A program made the position numbers and the translations under genes. This document shows, piece by piece, positions 7,319 to 14,938 of a DNA stretch of 14,938 bases. The first letter of the stretch is position 1. Each line of letters starts with the position of its first letter. Under the pieces are notes generated by a model. That model was not told where the DNA came from and did no database searches. It saw only the letters and a program-made list of their open reading frames with translations. This DNA comes from Bacteroidota bacterium (lineage in GTDB: Bacteria > Bacteroidota > Bacteroidia > Chitinophagales > Chitinophagaceae): NCBI GenBank assembly GCA_023427575.1, contig JAEZAY010000171.1:1-14938 (forward strand), in the 5' to 3' direction.

Positions 7319-8287
7319 ATGAAAGCAATTAAAATAACCAGGCCAGGCGGCCCAGAAGTTTTGAAGTTGATCGAAATGCCGGTGCCGGTGCCGGCAAACG
7401 ATCAGGTATTAATCCGGGTGAAAGCAGCGGGAATCAATCGGCCCGATATATTCCAGCGCAAAGGAAATTACCCGCCCCCGGCGGGGGCCCCGGCTGAGAT
7501 CCCCGGGCTGGAAGTTTCGGGAATTATTGAAGATGCCGGGAATTCAAAACGGTGGAAAAAAGGCGATGCGGTAACGGCCCTTCTGAGCGGGGGAGGTTAT
7601 GCTGAATTCGCCATTGCCGAAGCCGGCCATTGTTTGCCCCTTCCTCCGGGATGGTCTTTTGCCGAAGCGGCTTCGCTGCCCGAAACCGTGTTGACGGTTT
7701 GGCATAATGTATTTCAACGCGGGGCACTGAAAAAAGATGAACATTTCCTGGTGCATGGCGGCAGCAGCGGAATCGGAATTACCGCTATCCAGATTGCCCA
7801 TTTACTGGGTGCGGTTGTTTTTGCCACGGCCGGAACCGTTGAAAAATGCGATGCCTGCAAATCGCTGGGTGCCCAGCTTTGCGTGAATTACAAACAGGAA
7901 GATTTTGGAGAACTGCTGAAAAATTATGGTATGGACCTGATCCTTGATATGATAGGAGGTGATTACAATGCCCGGAACCTTTCCCTGTTAAGAGATGATG
8001 GCAGACTGGTTTATATAAATGGCATGAAAGGAATGAAAGCAGAGTACAATATCGGTGAAATAATGCGAAGGCGGTTAACCATCACCGGTAGCACGTTGCG
8101 GCCGCGTACAAATGAATTTAAATCGATGCTGGCTGCCGAGGTGGAGAAACATGTATGGCCCCTGCTGGAAAACTACCGGTTTCAGCCGGTTATTTATAGT
8201 CAGTTCCCGCTGGAAAATGCTTCCGATTCCCACCAGTTGATGGAAACCGGCGACCATGTCGGCAAAATCATTCTTACGGTTGAATAA
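7319..8287 (+). CDS. NAD(P)H quinone oxidoreductase, PIG3-type zinc-free medium-chain dehydrogenase
   Basis: This 322-aa protein belongs to the medium-chain dehydrogenase/reductase superfamily without zinc, and most resembles the PIG3/TP53I3 quinone reductases (soluble, NADPH-dependent). Visible features are the N-terminal catalytic segment with VKAAGINRPDIFQRKGNYPPP (34-54), the family marker IPGLEVSG (61-68), and the Rossmann nucleotide-binding motif VHGGSSGIGITAIQIA (145-160). The structural zinc cysteines of alcohol dehydrogenases are absent. The substrate is likely a quinone or an electrophilic enone; the natural one is unknown. The ATG at 7319 sits at the conserved MKAI start. Its stop TAA and the stop of the next, convergent gene are separated by only three bases. 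Confidence 0.88.
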   Translation: MKAIKITRPGGPEVLKLIEMPVPVPANDQVLIRVKAAGINRPDIFQRKGNYPPPAGAPAEIPGLEVSGIIEDAGNSKRWKKGDAVTALLSGGGYAEFAIAEAGHCLPLPPGWSFAEAASLPETVLTVWHNVFQRGALKKDEHFLVHGGSSGIGITAIQIAHLLGAVVFATAGTVEKCDACKSLGAQLCVNYKQEDFGELLKNYGMDLILDMIGGDYNARNLSLLRDDGRLVYINGMKGMKAEYNIGEIMRRRLTITGSTLRPRTNEFKSMLAAEVEKHVWPLLENYRFQPVIYSQFPLENASDSHQLMETGDHVGKIILTVE

Positions 8288-8290
8288 ATC

Positions 8291-8662
8291 TTACTCCGAT
8301 TCGGGTAAACCGTTCGATTCGGCTCTTGTTGGAATTTCAGCATTCCGTGGAAAACACTGAATTATCAGCTGAAACTTGGGATTTAGGCTCAGCTTATAGT
8401 CATCTTTTTCAAATAGTTCTTTAGCAGCGGGATCCTGCAACATAACGGCAGCCAGATCAACGGCCAGCGGAGAACTGCTGATAATATTAGCTACTCTTCC
8501 CTGAAAAATCTCCACATTAAATTTATATCCTGCCTTCCGGCCACTTCCGGCACGTTCGAAATCAATCCGGTTCATGTCGAGGGTCTGAATCGAATTCACA
8601 GAACGTTTCATCAGAATTCTGATAATGGGCAAATACTTTTTCCAAACCTGGATATACATCAT
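8291..8662 (-). CDS. Conserved hypothetical protein, 123 aa
   Basis: I do not recognise a named family. The protein begins MMYIQVWKKYLPIIRILMKR, an amphipathic N-terminal helix, then a basic segment with DFERAGSGRKAGYKF, a beta-rich middle, and NPKFQLIIQCFPR near 94-106. It has no signal peptide or membrane segment and no cysteine pairs. The second methionine (8659) is equally possible as start. The sequence looks like a small soluble protein of a type seen in Bacteroidota genomes, but no function can be assigned. A candidate promoter lies about 80 bases upstream. Codon usage looks like that of its neighbours, and the basic GxGRKAGYKF segment is probably conserved, so it is unlikely to be a chance frame. 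Confidence 0.6.
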   Translation of the reverse strand: MMYIQVWKKYLPIIRILMKRSVNSIQTLDMNRIDFERAGSGRKAGYKFNVEIFQGRVANIISSSPLAVDLAAVMLQDPAAKELFEKDDYKLSLNPKFQLIIQCFPRNAEIPTRAESNGLPESE

Positions 8663-8996
8663 GATTTAATCATTTAAGGCTTCAATAACGGTAACAAATA
8701 GCCGGTAAAGATTCGGGGAATAATTGGGTTTTTAGCGCGATCGCAAATATATTTCTGAATGCATAGGGATACGCGCAAACGGCCACTTAACTGGCAATAT
8801 TCCATGGCAGGGACAATCATTGAGTCGCTTCGGCGGTAAAATTATCTCATTTTTCGGAGAACTGTGCCGGAAAGAAAAATCTTATTTCCCCAAATGCAGA
8901 TATTTGGAGCCGGGATACAGAAATGCACTTATCTCAACAATAAGGGGGCCCATAAGTAGATTAGCGCCTGGGGCTATTCAATAAAAACACCGCTAT
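8663..8996. other. 334-base intergenic region without a gene
   Basis: I find no coding frame or known RNA here. It holds a -7 element for the 123-aa gene (8744-8751, minus), the palindrome GCGATCGC (8737-8744), a short CGC(TTCG)GCG tetraloop hairpin (8826-8835), an inverted repeat CCAAAT/ATTTGG (8890-8895 and 8902-8907), and an 8-base direct repeat GCTATTCA (8973-8980 and 8992-8999). The second copy of the direct repeat contains the stop codon of the helicase gene. No convincing terminator for the helicase is visible. Confidence 0.5.
8744..8751 (-). promoter_or_regulatory. Candidate promoter for the 123-aa gene, -7 element
   Basis: On the minus strand this reads TATATTTG, an exact TAnnTTTG match. 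TTTG at 8779-8776 could be a -33 element, but the 24-base spacing is longer than usual. The palindrome GCGATCGC immediately downstream, overlapping by one base, could be an operator. Confidence 0.4.
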
Positions 8997-11207
8997 TCAG
9001 CTTTCTGATTTTTCAGCACCGGTAGTAAACTTCAGGTATTGCCTGGCAGCCTTTATTTCGGCGAATGAAAACTGATCTCCCAACTCACCGCGGATGGCAT
9101 TTAAGCCCGCGCCGGAATTCAGATGCAAATACTCCTTTATTTTATCCAGCTTTTGCTTTTCTACCAATTGTTCAATCAGGATTTCCCCGCTTTCTAAAAA
9201 CGTGATCAGATGATTCTGGATAGTTCCGGGAGTCATACTTCTCATTTCGGCTACTTCTTCAATGGTATGACCTTTTTTAAACAACTCGAGCGAGATGGTT
9301 TTAGAAGCGATTTTAACTGCGGGAACCGATCTTTTCCGGGATTCAGGACCCGCGGGTTCCAGGGATTTGCTTTCAGATAAGGAATCCCGATCATCGGTTA
9401 TTCCGTGCATTCTCGCTGCCCGGCGGATCTCGGATTTTTTCCGCATCAGATGGTCTGACAGCTCATACAGTTCAGACAGATATTTGCCGGCTTTCTTTTT
9501 AACCTTATACAGTTCGATGTGCAGATCGATTTTATTCAGACAATCATTTAATACAGAAGCAAAATAATTTACCGCGGCATCAATTCTTTCACTGATTCGT
9601 TCTTCCAATCCGGGGTCTTCCTGGCGACGCAGGTTTCCAAGTTGCCGGATGAATTTTCCGGCGATCTCCTGCTGCGCTTTCAGGATTTCCAGCAATTCCG
9701 CCGCCCAATGGTGAGCATCCGCCTTCTGCGGAATTACCCGTGAAGGATATTCTTCAATAAATTGTTCAGTCAGCAGGATCAGCTTTGACCAGTCGAATAG
9801 CTGCAGTACTTTTTTTTCACGGTAATTTTTCTTTTCAATCTGCAGCAGATCGCTTAGCCGGTCTTCTTTTTGTTCGGTGCGGCTGAATTCAACGATTCTG
9901 GGATCGGTACTGATTGCGGCCTTCGTAATCCGCGATGAAAGCACCAGTCCGCTTAATGAAACCAGCCGGCTTAAAGCAACATATACCTGCCCCGGTGCAA
10001 ACGATTCGCCCGCATCAATGATCGCCTTATCAAAGGTGAGGCCCTGACTTTTATGAATGGTAATTGCCCAGGCAAGGCGAATGGGAAACTGCATAAAACT
10101 TCCCACTTCTTCCTCTTCAATTTTATTCTTGACTTTATCAAAACGATAGCGGATATTTTTCCAGGTTTCTACGCCCAGTTCCAGCTCTGTATCCTGACCG
10201 GAAAAGCGGATGTAAATATTTTTTTCACTGATACGGCTTACCATCCCGATTTTGCCGTTGAAATATTTCCGGCTTTCTCCCTTATCATTTTTGATAAACA
10301 TAATCTGGGCGCCTTCTTTTAATTCCAGGTTCATTTCTGCAGGCAAAGCCTTCTCGCTGAAATCACCTTCCACCACCGCATTGAAACAATATTTTTTCCC
10401 GGGAATAGCGGCAAGCGCGCTTCGGTTAATGGCTTCGGCCCGCGAGTTATGGGAAGTTAATACGATGTACTGTTCAGATTCCGGTGCGCTGAAACCCGGA
10501 TCATATCTTTCGTGGAGAATCGCCAGATCTTCCGCTTTTACCGAGTTCGTTCGGATATTATTGAGTATTTCTATAAATACATGATCGTTCTGGCGATAGA
10601 TCTTTTTTAACTCCAGGTACAGCGGCGGCTGAGCCTTTACTGCATGGGCATCGAAAAAGAACGGGCTGTTATAATATGCTTTCAGGATTTCCCATTCGCC
10701 GCGATTAACTACCGGCGGCAGTTGAAACAGATCGCCGATGAACAGAAGCTGAACCCCGCCAAAGGGCGTATGAGGCTGATTCCGGAAATGCCTTAAAATT
10801 ACATCCACTGCGTCCAGGGTATCGGCACGAACCATGCTTACTTCATCTATTACCAGCAATTCCAGTTCCCGCAAAATCTGCTTTTTGTCGTAGGGCAGTT
10901 TCAGGTTTCTGATCAGATTGTAGTGATCAGTAACGGCCAATTGCGCGTCCATCCCGCCCATAAGTCCTCCGGGTATAAATGATCCGAAGGGAAGCTGAAA
11001 AAAAGAATGCATGGTAACTCCTCCGGCATTAATTGCCGCAACGCCGGTGGGAGCCACAATGGCCATTTTCTTTTCGGTTTTGGTCCGGATATAGTTCAAA
11101 AAGGTGGTTTTACCCGTTCCGGCCCGGCCAGTAAGAAAAACCGGACTTGCGGTATCGTTCACAAAAGCAGCTGCCAGTTGGAAATGGGCATTGGAAAAGT
11201 CGAACAT
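8997..11207 (-). CDS. PIF1-like superfamily 1B helicase with C-terminal helix-turn-helix
   Basis: The 736-aa protein is an ATP-dependent 5'-to-3' DNA helicase of the Pif1/RecD-like group. Motifs in order are Walker A GRAGTGKTT (27-35), motif Ia APTGVAAINAGG (52-63), Walker B VIDEVSM (119-125), motif III IGDLFQLPPV (157-166), motif V ITIHKSQGLTFD (382-393) and motif VI VYVALSRL (408-415), so the ATPase core is intact. Residues about 450-630 are helical and partly coiled. Residues about 635-725 (ELFKKGHTIEEVAEMRSMTPGTI and onwards) look like the helix-turn-helix domain found at the C-terminus of bacterial RecQ/Pif1-type helicases. ATG 11207 starts the conserved N-terminal region. A near-consensus TTAATTTG lies just upstream on the minus strand. 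It uses TGA as its stop. Role probably in replication-fork or G-quadruplex/R-loop processing; this is inferred from the family. Confidence 0.88.
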   Translation of the reverse strand: MFDFSNAHFQLAAAFVNDTASPVFLTGRAGTGKTTFLNYIRTKTEKKMAIVAPTGVAAINAGGVTMHSFFQLPFGSFIPGGLMGGMDAQLAVTDHYNLIRNLKLPYDKKQILRELELLVIDEVSMVRADTLDAVDVILRHFRNQPHTPFGGVQLLFIGDLFQLPPVVNRGEWEILKAYYNSPFFFDAHAVKAQPPLYLELKKIYRQNDHVFIEILNNIRTNSVKAEDLAILHERYDPGFSAPESEQYIVLTSHNSRAEAINRSALAAIPGKKYCFNAVVEGDFSEKALPAEMNLELKEGAQIMFIKNDKGESRKYFNGKIGMVSRISEKNIYIRFSGQDTELELGVETWKNIRYRFDKVKNKIEEEEVGSFMQFPIRLAWAITIHKSQGLTFDKAIIDAGESFAPGQVYVALSRLVSLSGLVLSSRITKAAISTDPRIVEFSRTEQKEDRLSDLLQIEKKNYREKKVLQLFDWSKLILLTEQFIEEYPSRVIPQKADAHHWAAELLEILKAQQEIAGKFIRQLGNLRRQEDPGLEERISERIDAAVNYFASVLNDCLNKIDLHIELYKVKKKAGKYLSELYELSDHLMRKKSEIRRAARMHGITDDRDSLSESKSLEPAGPESRKRSVPAVKIASKTISLELFKKGHTIEEVAEMRSMTPGTIQNHLITFLESGEILIEQLVEKQKLDKIKEYLHLNSGAGLNAIRGELGDQFSFAEIKAARQYLKFTTGAEKSES

Positions 11208-13138
11208 TGATGCAAATTAACCCATCATTCCGGGTGTATGGATGGATTTTCATCTCTCTGCACCGGTTTTTTTCCCACCTGCTGTCAGGAAATTTATCAT
11301 TGGGGCTTCAAAGAATCAAGGCGGTCACTTCGTAACTTGCAGCCATGCAAGATTACCTTAGCGGATTAAATGAGCGGCAAAAAGAGGCCGTTTTACACAG
11401 GGATGGCCCTCTTATGATCGTAGCCGGGGCCGGTAGCGGAAAAACTAAGGTGCTGACCACCCGGATAGCCCACTTAATGGCTTACCATGGCATTGATGCT
11501 TTTAATATACTGGCGCTCACCTTTACCAATAAAGCAGCGAAGGAAATGAAGGAAAGGGTTGAAAAAACCCTGGGCAATACTGAAGCCAGAAATCTTTATA
11601 TAGGAACTTTTCACAGTGTTTTTGCCCGGATTTTGCGGAGTGAAGCACCCCGCCTCGGCTATCCTGCGCATTTCACCATTTATGATACCGATGATGCCAA
11701 AGGAGTGATCAAAACCGTAGTGAATGAATTACAGCTCGACGACAAACATTACAAACCCAATGTGGTTTATAACCGGATTTCAAGCGCAAAAAACGCATTG
11801 GTAGGACCGGCGGAATATGCCATGGACTATCATATCCAGCAGGAAGATGCCCGCAGCAACCGCCCGGCGATTGCCCAGATCTATGACGCATACTCAAAAC
11901 GCTGTTTTAAGAACGGGGCCATGGATTTCGATGATCTGCTGCTGAAAATGTATGAGCTGCTGAAGAATTTTGCAGATGCCCTGCATAAATATCAGCATAA
12001 GTTCAAATACATTCTGATAGATGAGTACCAGGATACCAACCCCGCACAGTATGAGATTATCAAATTATTAGGTGCCGCGCATGAGAATGTGTGCGTGGTA
12101 GGTGATGATGCCCAGAGTATTTACAGTTTCCGGGGCGCCACCATTCAGAACATCCTTCAGTTTCAAAAAGACTATGAAGATGTAAAGGTGGTAAAACTGG
12201 AGCAAAATTACCGGAGCACCCAATCAATCATTAATGTTGCCAATGAGGTAATAAAAAATAATAAAGGCCAGATTCCTAAAAACCTCTGGACAGACAATAC
12301 CACGGGTGATAAGATCCGGCTGGTGCGAACGATGACGGACAACGAAGAGGGGAAATTCGTAGCCGATACCATCCAGGAGCAGAAACTCCGCAATCATTAC
12401 CGAAACAATGATTTTGCGATCCTATACCGAACCAATGCGCAGAGCCGGGCATTTGAGGAAAGCCTGAGGCGGATGAATATTCCCTATACCATCTATGGCG
12501 GGATCAGCTTTTACCAACGGAAGGAAATCAAGGATTTCGTGGCTTATCTCCGCGTGATCACCAATAGCCGCGATGAAGAGTCATTAAAAAGAATAATAAA
12601 TTATCCGGTCAGAGGCATTGGAAAAACTTCTATCGACCGGGCTGTGCTGGCGGCTAACACGAACAATATTTCGATGTGGGAAGTGTTGAAAAATGCGCGT
12701 CAGTACGGGTATAAAGGCGGCATTCTGGAAGCCATCGAAAACTTTGTGCTGATGATCGAAAGTTCCGCCAGCATTCTGGAACAGAAAAACGCCTATGAAG
12801 TGGCTGTTCATATCGGCAAGCAGACCAATATTGTGCGCGAGCTGTTCAACGACAAAAGCACTGAAGGGGTTGCCCGATATGAAAACATCCAGGAATTATT
12901 AAACTCAATCAAAGAATTTACCGAAACTCCCGGCAATGAAGATGGGGAAGTGGGTGATAAAAGCCTGGGTGCCTACCTGCAGCAGATTACCCTGCTCACG
13001 GATGCCGATGAAAAAGACCCAAATGCGGATACGGTTAAACTTATGACCATCCATGCCGCGAAGGGATTGGAATTCGGTTGTGTATTCGCGTGTGGACTGG
13101 AAGAAATGCTTTTTCCCAATGCCATGTCGGTGAACACC

Positions 13139-13141
13139 TGA
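13139..13141 (+). other. In-frame TGA stop codon replacing an expected arginine codon
   Basis: The sequence reads AAC ACC TGA GAA GAG CTG GAA GAG. A single C-to-T change from CGA would restore arginine. No insertion or deletion is needed, because the frame is the same on both sides. No ATG follows closely in this frame, so reinitiation is not obvious; the first in-frame candidate is a TTG at 13280. Confidence 0.9.
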
Positions 13142-13696
13142 GAAGAGCTGGAAGAGGAACGTCGCTTATTCTATGTTGTTATAACCCGGGCAAAGGCCCG
13201 CCTCTGGATTACCTATGCCAATACCCGTTACAAATTCGGATCGCTGGTACAGAATGAACCCAGCCGGTTTATTCAGGAGTTGCCGGAAGAATATCTGGAT
13301 CGGAGCTTTGCAGGCGGCGGACTAAAAAATCAAAGCACGGGCTGGGGCAATCAGTCGGCATATGACCGGATCTCGGGCAATTACCGGCATTCGGCGGCCT
13401 CGCAGGCGGAAAAAAGATATGGACCGCCACCCACCGGGAGACAGGGTTCCACACCATCCTATATAACCCCGAAACCCGCCGCCAAAACGGTGGAACATGT
13501 GCCATCAGTAGATTTTGCCGCCAGTGATACCAGTAACCTGCAGGCCGGACAAAAAGTGGAACATCAGAAATTCGGGTTTGGGGAAGTAACAAAAATTGAG
13601 GGTTCTGCACACAATCCGATCGCAACTGTGAAGTTTGAACACAACGGTGAAAAAAAGATCATGCTGAACTATGCTAAACTTCGGATTATAGACTAG
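13142..13696 (+). other. 3' part of the helicase gene: motif VI and Tudor-like C-terminal domain
   Basis: This stretch continues in the same frame for 184 residues. It begins with EELEEERRLFYVVITRAK, containing helicase motif VI with the conserved arginine needed for ATP hydrolysis (R615 in full numbering). A flexible linker rich in Gly, Ser, Pro and Gln follows (about 651-730). Residues 732-783 (LQAGQKVEHQKFGFGEVTKIEG and onwards) match the Tudor-like domain that ends UvrD/PcrA and binds RNA polymerase. The sequence appears to have been under selection until recently, because it is not decayed. Confidence 0.8.
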
Positions 13697-13749
13697 CTAT
13701 CGCCGGAGAACGCGGCCGCTCATTATTTCGTATATTAGAAAACGAACCG

Positions 13750-14781
13750 ATGAATGCGAGATTGCCGATACTAGTCCTGATGGTCATCGCCATACCCTGT
13801 TCAACGGAGCTGATTGCGCAATCCAAACATTTCAGGAAAAACGGGCGTTCCCCCAATTTCAGCATTGAAAAAATAGCGGAAGGAGTTTGGGCGGCGATCG
13901 CCAATGACCATTATGGAAAAGCGATCTGCAATGCCGGAATCATCGATCTGGGAAATAAAACCATTGTATACGATCCTTTTATGACCCCCGAAGCTGCAAC
14001 TGAACTCCGGATCGTAGCAGAAGGATTGACAAAAAAACCGGTTTCCCTGGTCATAAACAGCCATTATCATAATGATCATATCCGCGGCAACCAGGCTTTC
14101 GGGCCGGCCGCCATTATCAGTTCCAGCTTTACCCGCGATGAGATTGCCAGGGTGGAACCCGGGGAGCAGCAATGGGAACAAAAGCACGCCGCCACTCTGC
14201 TGAAGGCAACCCGGCAGCGGATGTCTTCGGCCACCAGCATCGAAAAAGAAGAATTGCCGCTCTGGATCGGCTATTACGAAGGGATGGTTGAATCGGCCTC
14301 CGATTTAAAAATGACCCTGCCGGATATCGTATTTAATGACTCTTTATGGATCTTGGGTTGGAGCCGAAACATTAAACTGGTAGAACGAAAATCGGGTCAT
14401 ACACCCAGCGATCTGGTATTACTGATCCCCGATGCCGGAATCGCTTTTATGGGCGATCTTTTGTTTGTGGATCGTCATCCCTGGATTTCCGACGGCGACC
14501 CCGAAAGTTGGAAAGCTTCCCTAAAACTGTTTTATGAAGATCCGCTTTATGAAACCTTTGTTCCCGGCCACGGAAAAGTGGCCGGCCGCGAATCGCTGAA
14601 ACAATTGTACGATTATTTCTCTGCCGTTCAGGATCTTTGCAATACTGCGAAAACCGATTCCCTTCAGATTTTGTTATTGCAGCAGCCCATACCTCAACCT
14701 TATCAGAACTGGTATTTTGGCAAATTTTACCAGGCTAATCTTCAGTACATATTGGGCGCGCGGAAAGAGGAAGAAGATTAA
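13750..14781 (+). CDS. Exported metallo-beta-lactamase-fold hydrolase
   Basis: The 343-aa protein begins with a signal peptide (hydrophobic MNARLPILVLMVIAIP, likely cleavage after ALA-like LIA at residue 23, next residue Gln) and so probably acts in the periplasm. The fold's metal ligands are all visible: H105, H107, D109, H110 (HYHNDH), H217 (SGHTPSD), D236 (MGDLLF) and H274 (VPGHG). Both zinc sites should thus be filled. Subclass cannot be fixed by eye; the pattern fits the broad SoxH/quinoprotein-relay-like or unclassified MBL hydrolases more than true carbapenemases, and beta-lactam hydrolysis should not be assumed. The ATG 13750 gives the signal peptide and is chosen for that reason. The gene starts 53 bases after the helicase gene on the same strand. 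No clear promoter is seen in the gap. Confidence 0.82.
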   Translation: MNARLPILVLMVIAIPCSTELIAQSKHFRKNGRSPNFSIEKIAEGVWAAIANDHYGKAICNAGIIDLGNKTIVYDPFMTPEAATELRIVAEGLTKKPVSLVINSHYHNDHIRGNQAFGPAAIISSSFTRDEIARVEPGEQQWEQKHAATLLKATRQRMSSATSIEKEELPLWIGYYEGMVESASDLKMTLPDIVFNDSLWILGWSRNIKLVERKSGHTPSDLVLLIPDAGIAFMGDLLFVDRHPWISDGDPESWKASLKLFYEDPLYETFVPGHGKVAGRESLKQLYDYFSAVQDLCNTAKTDSLQILLLQQPIPQPYQNWYFGKFYQANLQYILGARKEEED

Positions 14782-14859
14782 AATCAGCTCCACCATCCCT
14801 TCAATTAGATCCCACCGCAATTATCCTATTCGGAGGTCATAGGTGTCGGGGTAAGATGT

Positions 14860-14886
14860 ATTCCCCGGGCCTCGGAAGAAATCCGT
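14860..14886 (+). repeat. Degenerate intergenic repeat, copy B
   Basis: This is the second copy of the motif at 6588-6613, with two substitutions and one inserted T. CGGGG at 14847-14851 and CCCCG at 14863-14867 can pair to make a short hairpin. It lies downstream of the MBL-fold gene. The rest of the 157-base tail from 14782 holds no gene. Confidence 0.5.
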
Positions 14887-14912
14887 TAAGAAAATTGAAA
14901 CGGACGGCAGTT

Positions 14913-14936
14913 ATAATGTGATAATATGATAATGTG
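14913..14936. repeat. Three tandem 8-base units
   Basis: ATAATGTG, ATAATATG and ATAATGTG follow one another directly, differing by a single base. The array ends two bases before the window ends and does not obviously continue. Short AT-rich arrays of this type could be a low-complexity intergenic element. Confidence 0.65.
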
Positions 14937-14938
14937 CA

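Larger units (their letters stand above)
11345..13696 (+). pseudogene. UvrD/PcrA-type superfamily 1A DNA helicase, interrupted by an in-frame TGA
   Basis: The 784-codon frame encodes a 3'-to-5' DNA helicase for nucleotide-excision and mismatch repair and for removal of blocked proteins. Motifs present in the 598-aa first part are Q motif LNERQKEAV (8-16), Walker A AGAGSGKT (27-34), Ia LTFTNKAAKEM (58-68), motif II LIDEYQD (224-230), motif III VVGDDAQSIYSFRG (251-264), motif IV LEQNYRS (285-291) and motif V LMTIHAAKGLEF (566-577). Codon 599 is TGA (13139-13141), where relatives have arginine in NTREELEEERR. The reading frame then continues without shift to a TAG at 13694-13696. Every other part of the gene looks intact. 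A sequencing error, a recent nonsense mutation or stop-codon readthrough are all possible. The start ATG 11345 is 137 bases from the divergent PIF1-like gene. Confidence 0.85.

Noticed and set aside
7233..7328. N-terminal extension of the lipoprotein by 32 residues
   Set aside because: The extension would precede the signal peptide, has no hydrophobic start and would overlap the start of the divergent oxidoreductase.
8973..8999. 8-base direct repeat GCTATTCA as an insertion-site duplication
   Set aside because: Only 11 bases lie between the copies, and no mobile element is present, so chance or local slippage is more likely.
13139..13141. TGA read as a sense codon (recoded genetic code or selenocysteine)
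   Set aside because: TGA appears as the normal stop of the lipoprotein (6627-6629) and the PIF1-like helicase (8997-8999) genes. The affected position is normally arginine, not cysteine or a catalytic site, so a recoded code or Sec insertion is unlikely.
13280..13696. Independent small gene at the end of the helicase region
   Set aside because: The start is a TTG in the middle of conserved helicase sequence. The protein is plainly the tail of the UvrD/PcrA protein.
13750..14781. True beta-lactamase (antibiotic resistance gene)
   Set aside because: The metal-binding motifs show only the fold. Many MBL-fold hydrolases have other substrates, and nothing here specifies beta-lactams.

Overview
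The window looks like a chromosomal segment from a Gram-negative member of the Bacteroidota, most likely Chitinophagales or a relative. The evidence is a KDO cytidylyltransferase (hence lipopolysaccharide), a lipoprotein of a type common in this phylum, Bacteroidota-style helicases, almost no Shine-Dalgarno sequences, and several TAnnTTTG promoter elements upstream of starts. No rRNA, tRNA, CRISPR array, transposase or phage gene was found. The taxonomic call is inference from protein character, not from a database search.

Layout. Positions 65-3133, minus strand, form a likely operon transcribed towards position 1: a 473-aa protein of unknown function, a cytosolic trypsin-like protease overlapping it by one base, then recX. 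Divergent from it is dnaN (3300-4415). Four more genes follow around it: a DUF2007-like zinc-ribbon protein, a fatty-acid hydroxylase/sterol desaturase family protein and kdsB on the plus strand (to 6536), then a convergent lipoprotein gene on the minus strand. A PIG3-type quinone oxidoreductase (plus) diverges from the lipoprotein and ends 3 bases from a small conserved hypothetical (minus). After a 334-base gap come a PIF1-like helicase with a C-terminal helix-turn-helix (minus) and, divergent from it, a UvrD/PcrA helicase (plus). The last gene encodes an exported metallo-beta-lactamase-fold hydrolase.

Themes. DNA replication and repair genes predominate (recX, dnaN, PIF1-like, UvrD/PcrA), with envelope and lipid functions between them (kdsB, desaturase, lipoprotein, MBL-fold enzyme). 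The most system-like unit is the protease pair. The protease carries a zinc ribbon and a C-terminal domain resembling YbjN/secretion-chaperone folds, and the overlapping upstream gene encodes a protein with what looks like a second copy of that domain. This suggests a protease and its adaptor or regulator; the function is unknown.

The clearest anomaly is an in-frame TGA in the UvrD/PcrA gene, placed where an arginine codon is expected. It removes helicase motif VI and the C-terminal Tudor-like domain. A degenerate repeat of about 26 bases occurs in two intergenic regions 8.3 kb apart, and the window ends in a tandem array of three 8-base units. Most other genes are ordinary housekeeping genes.
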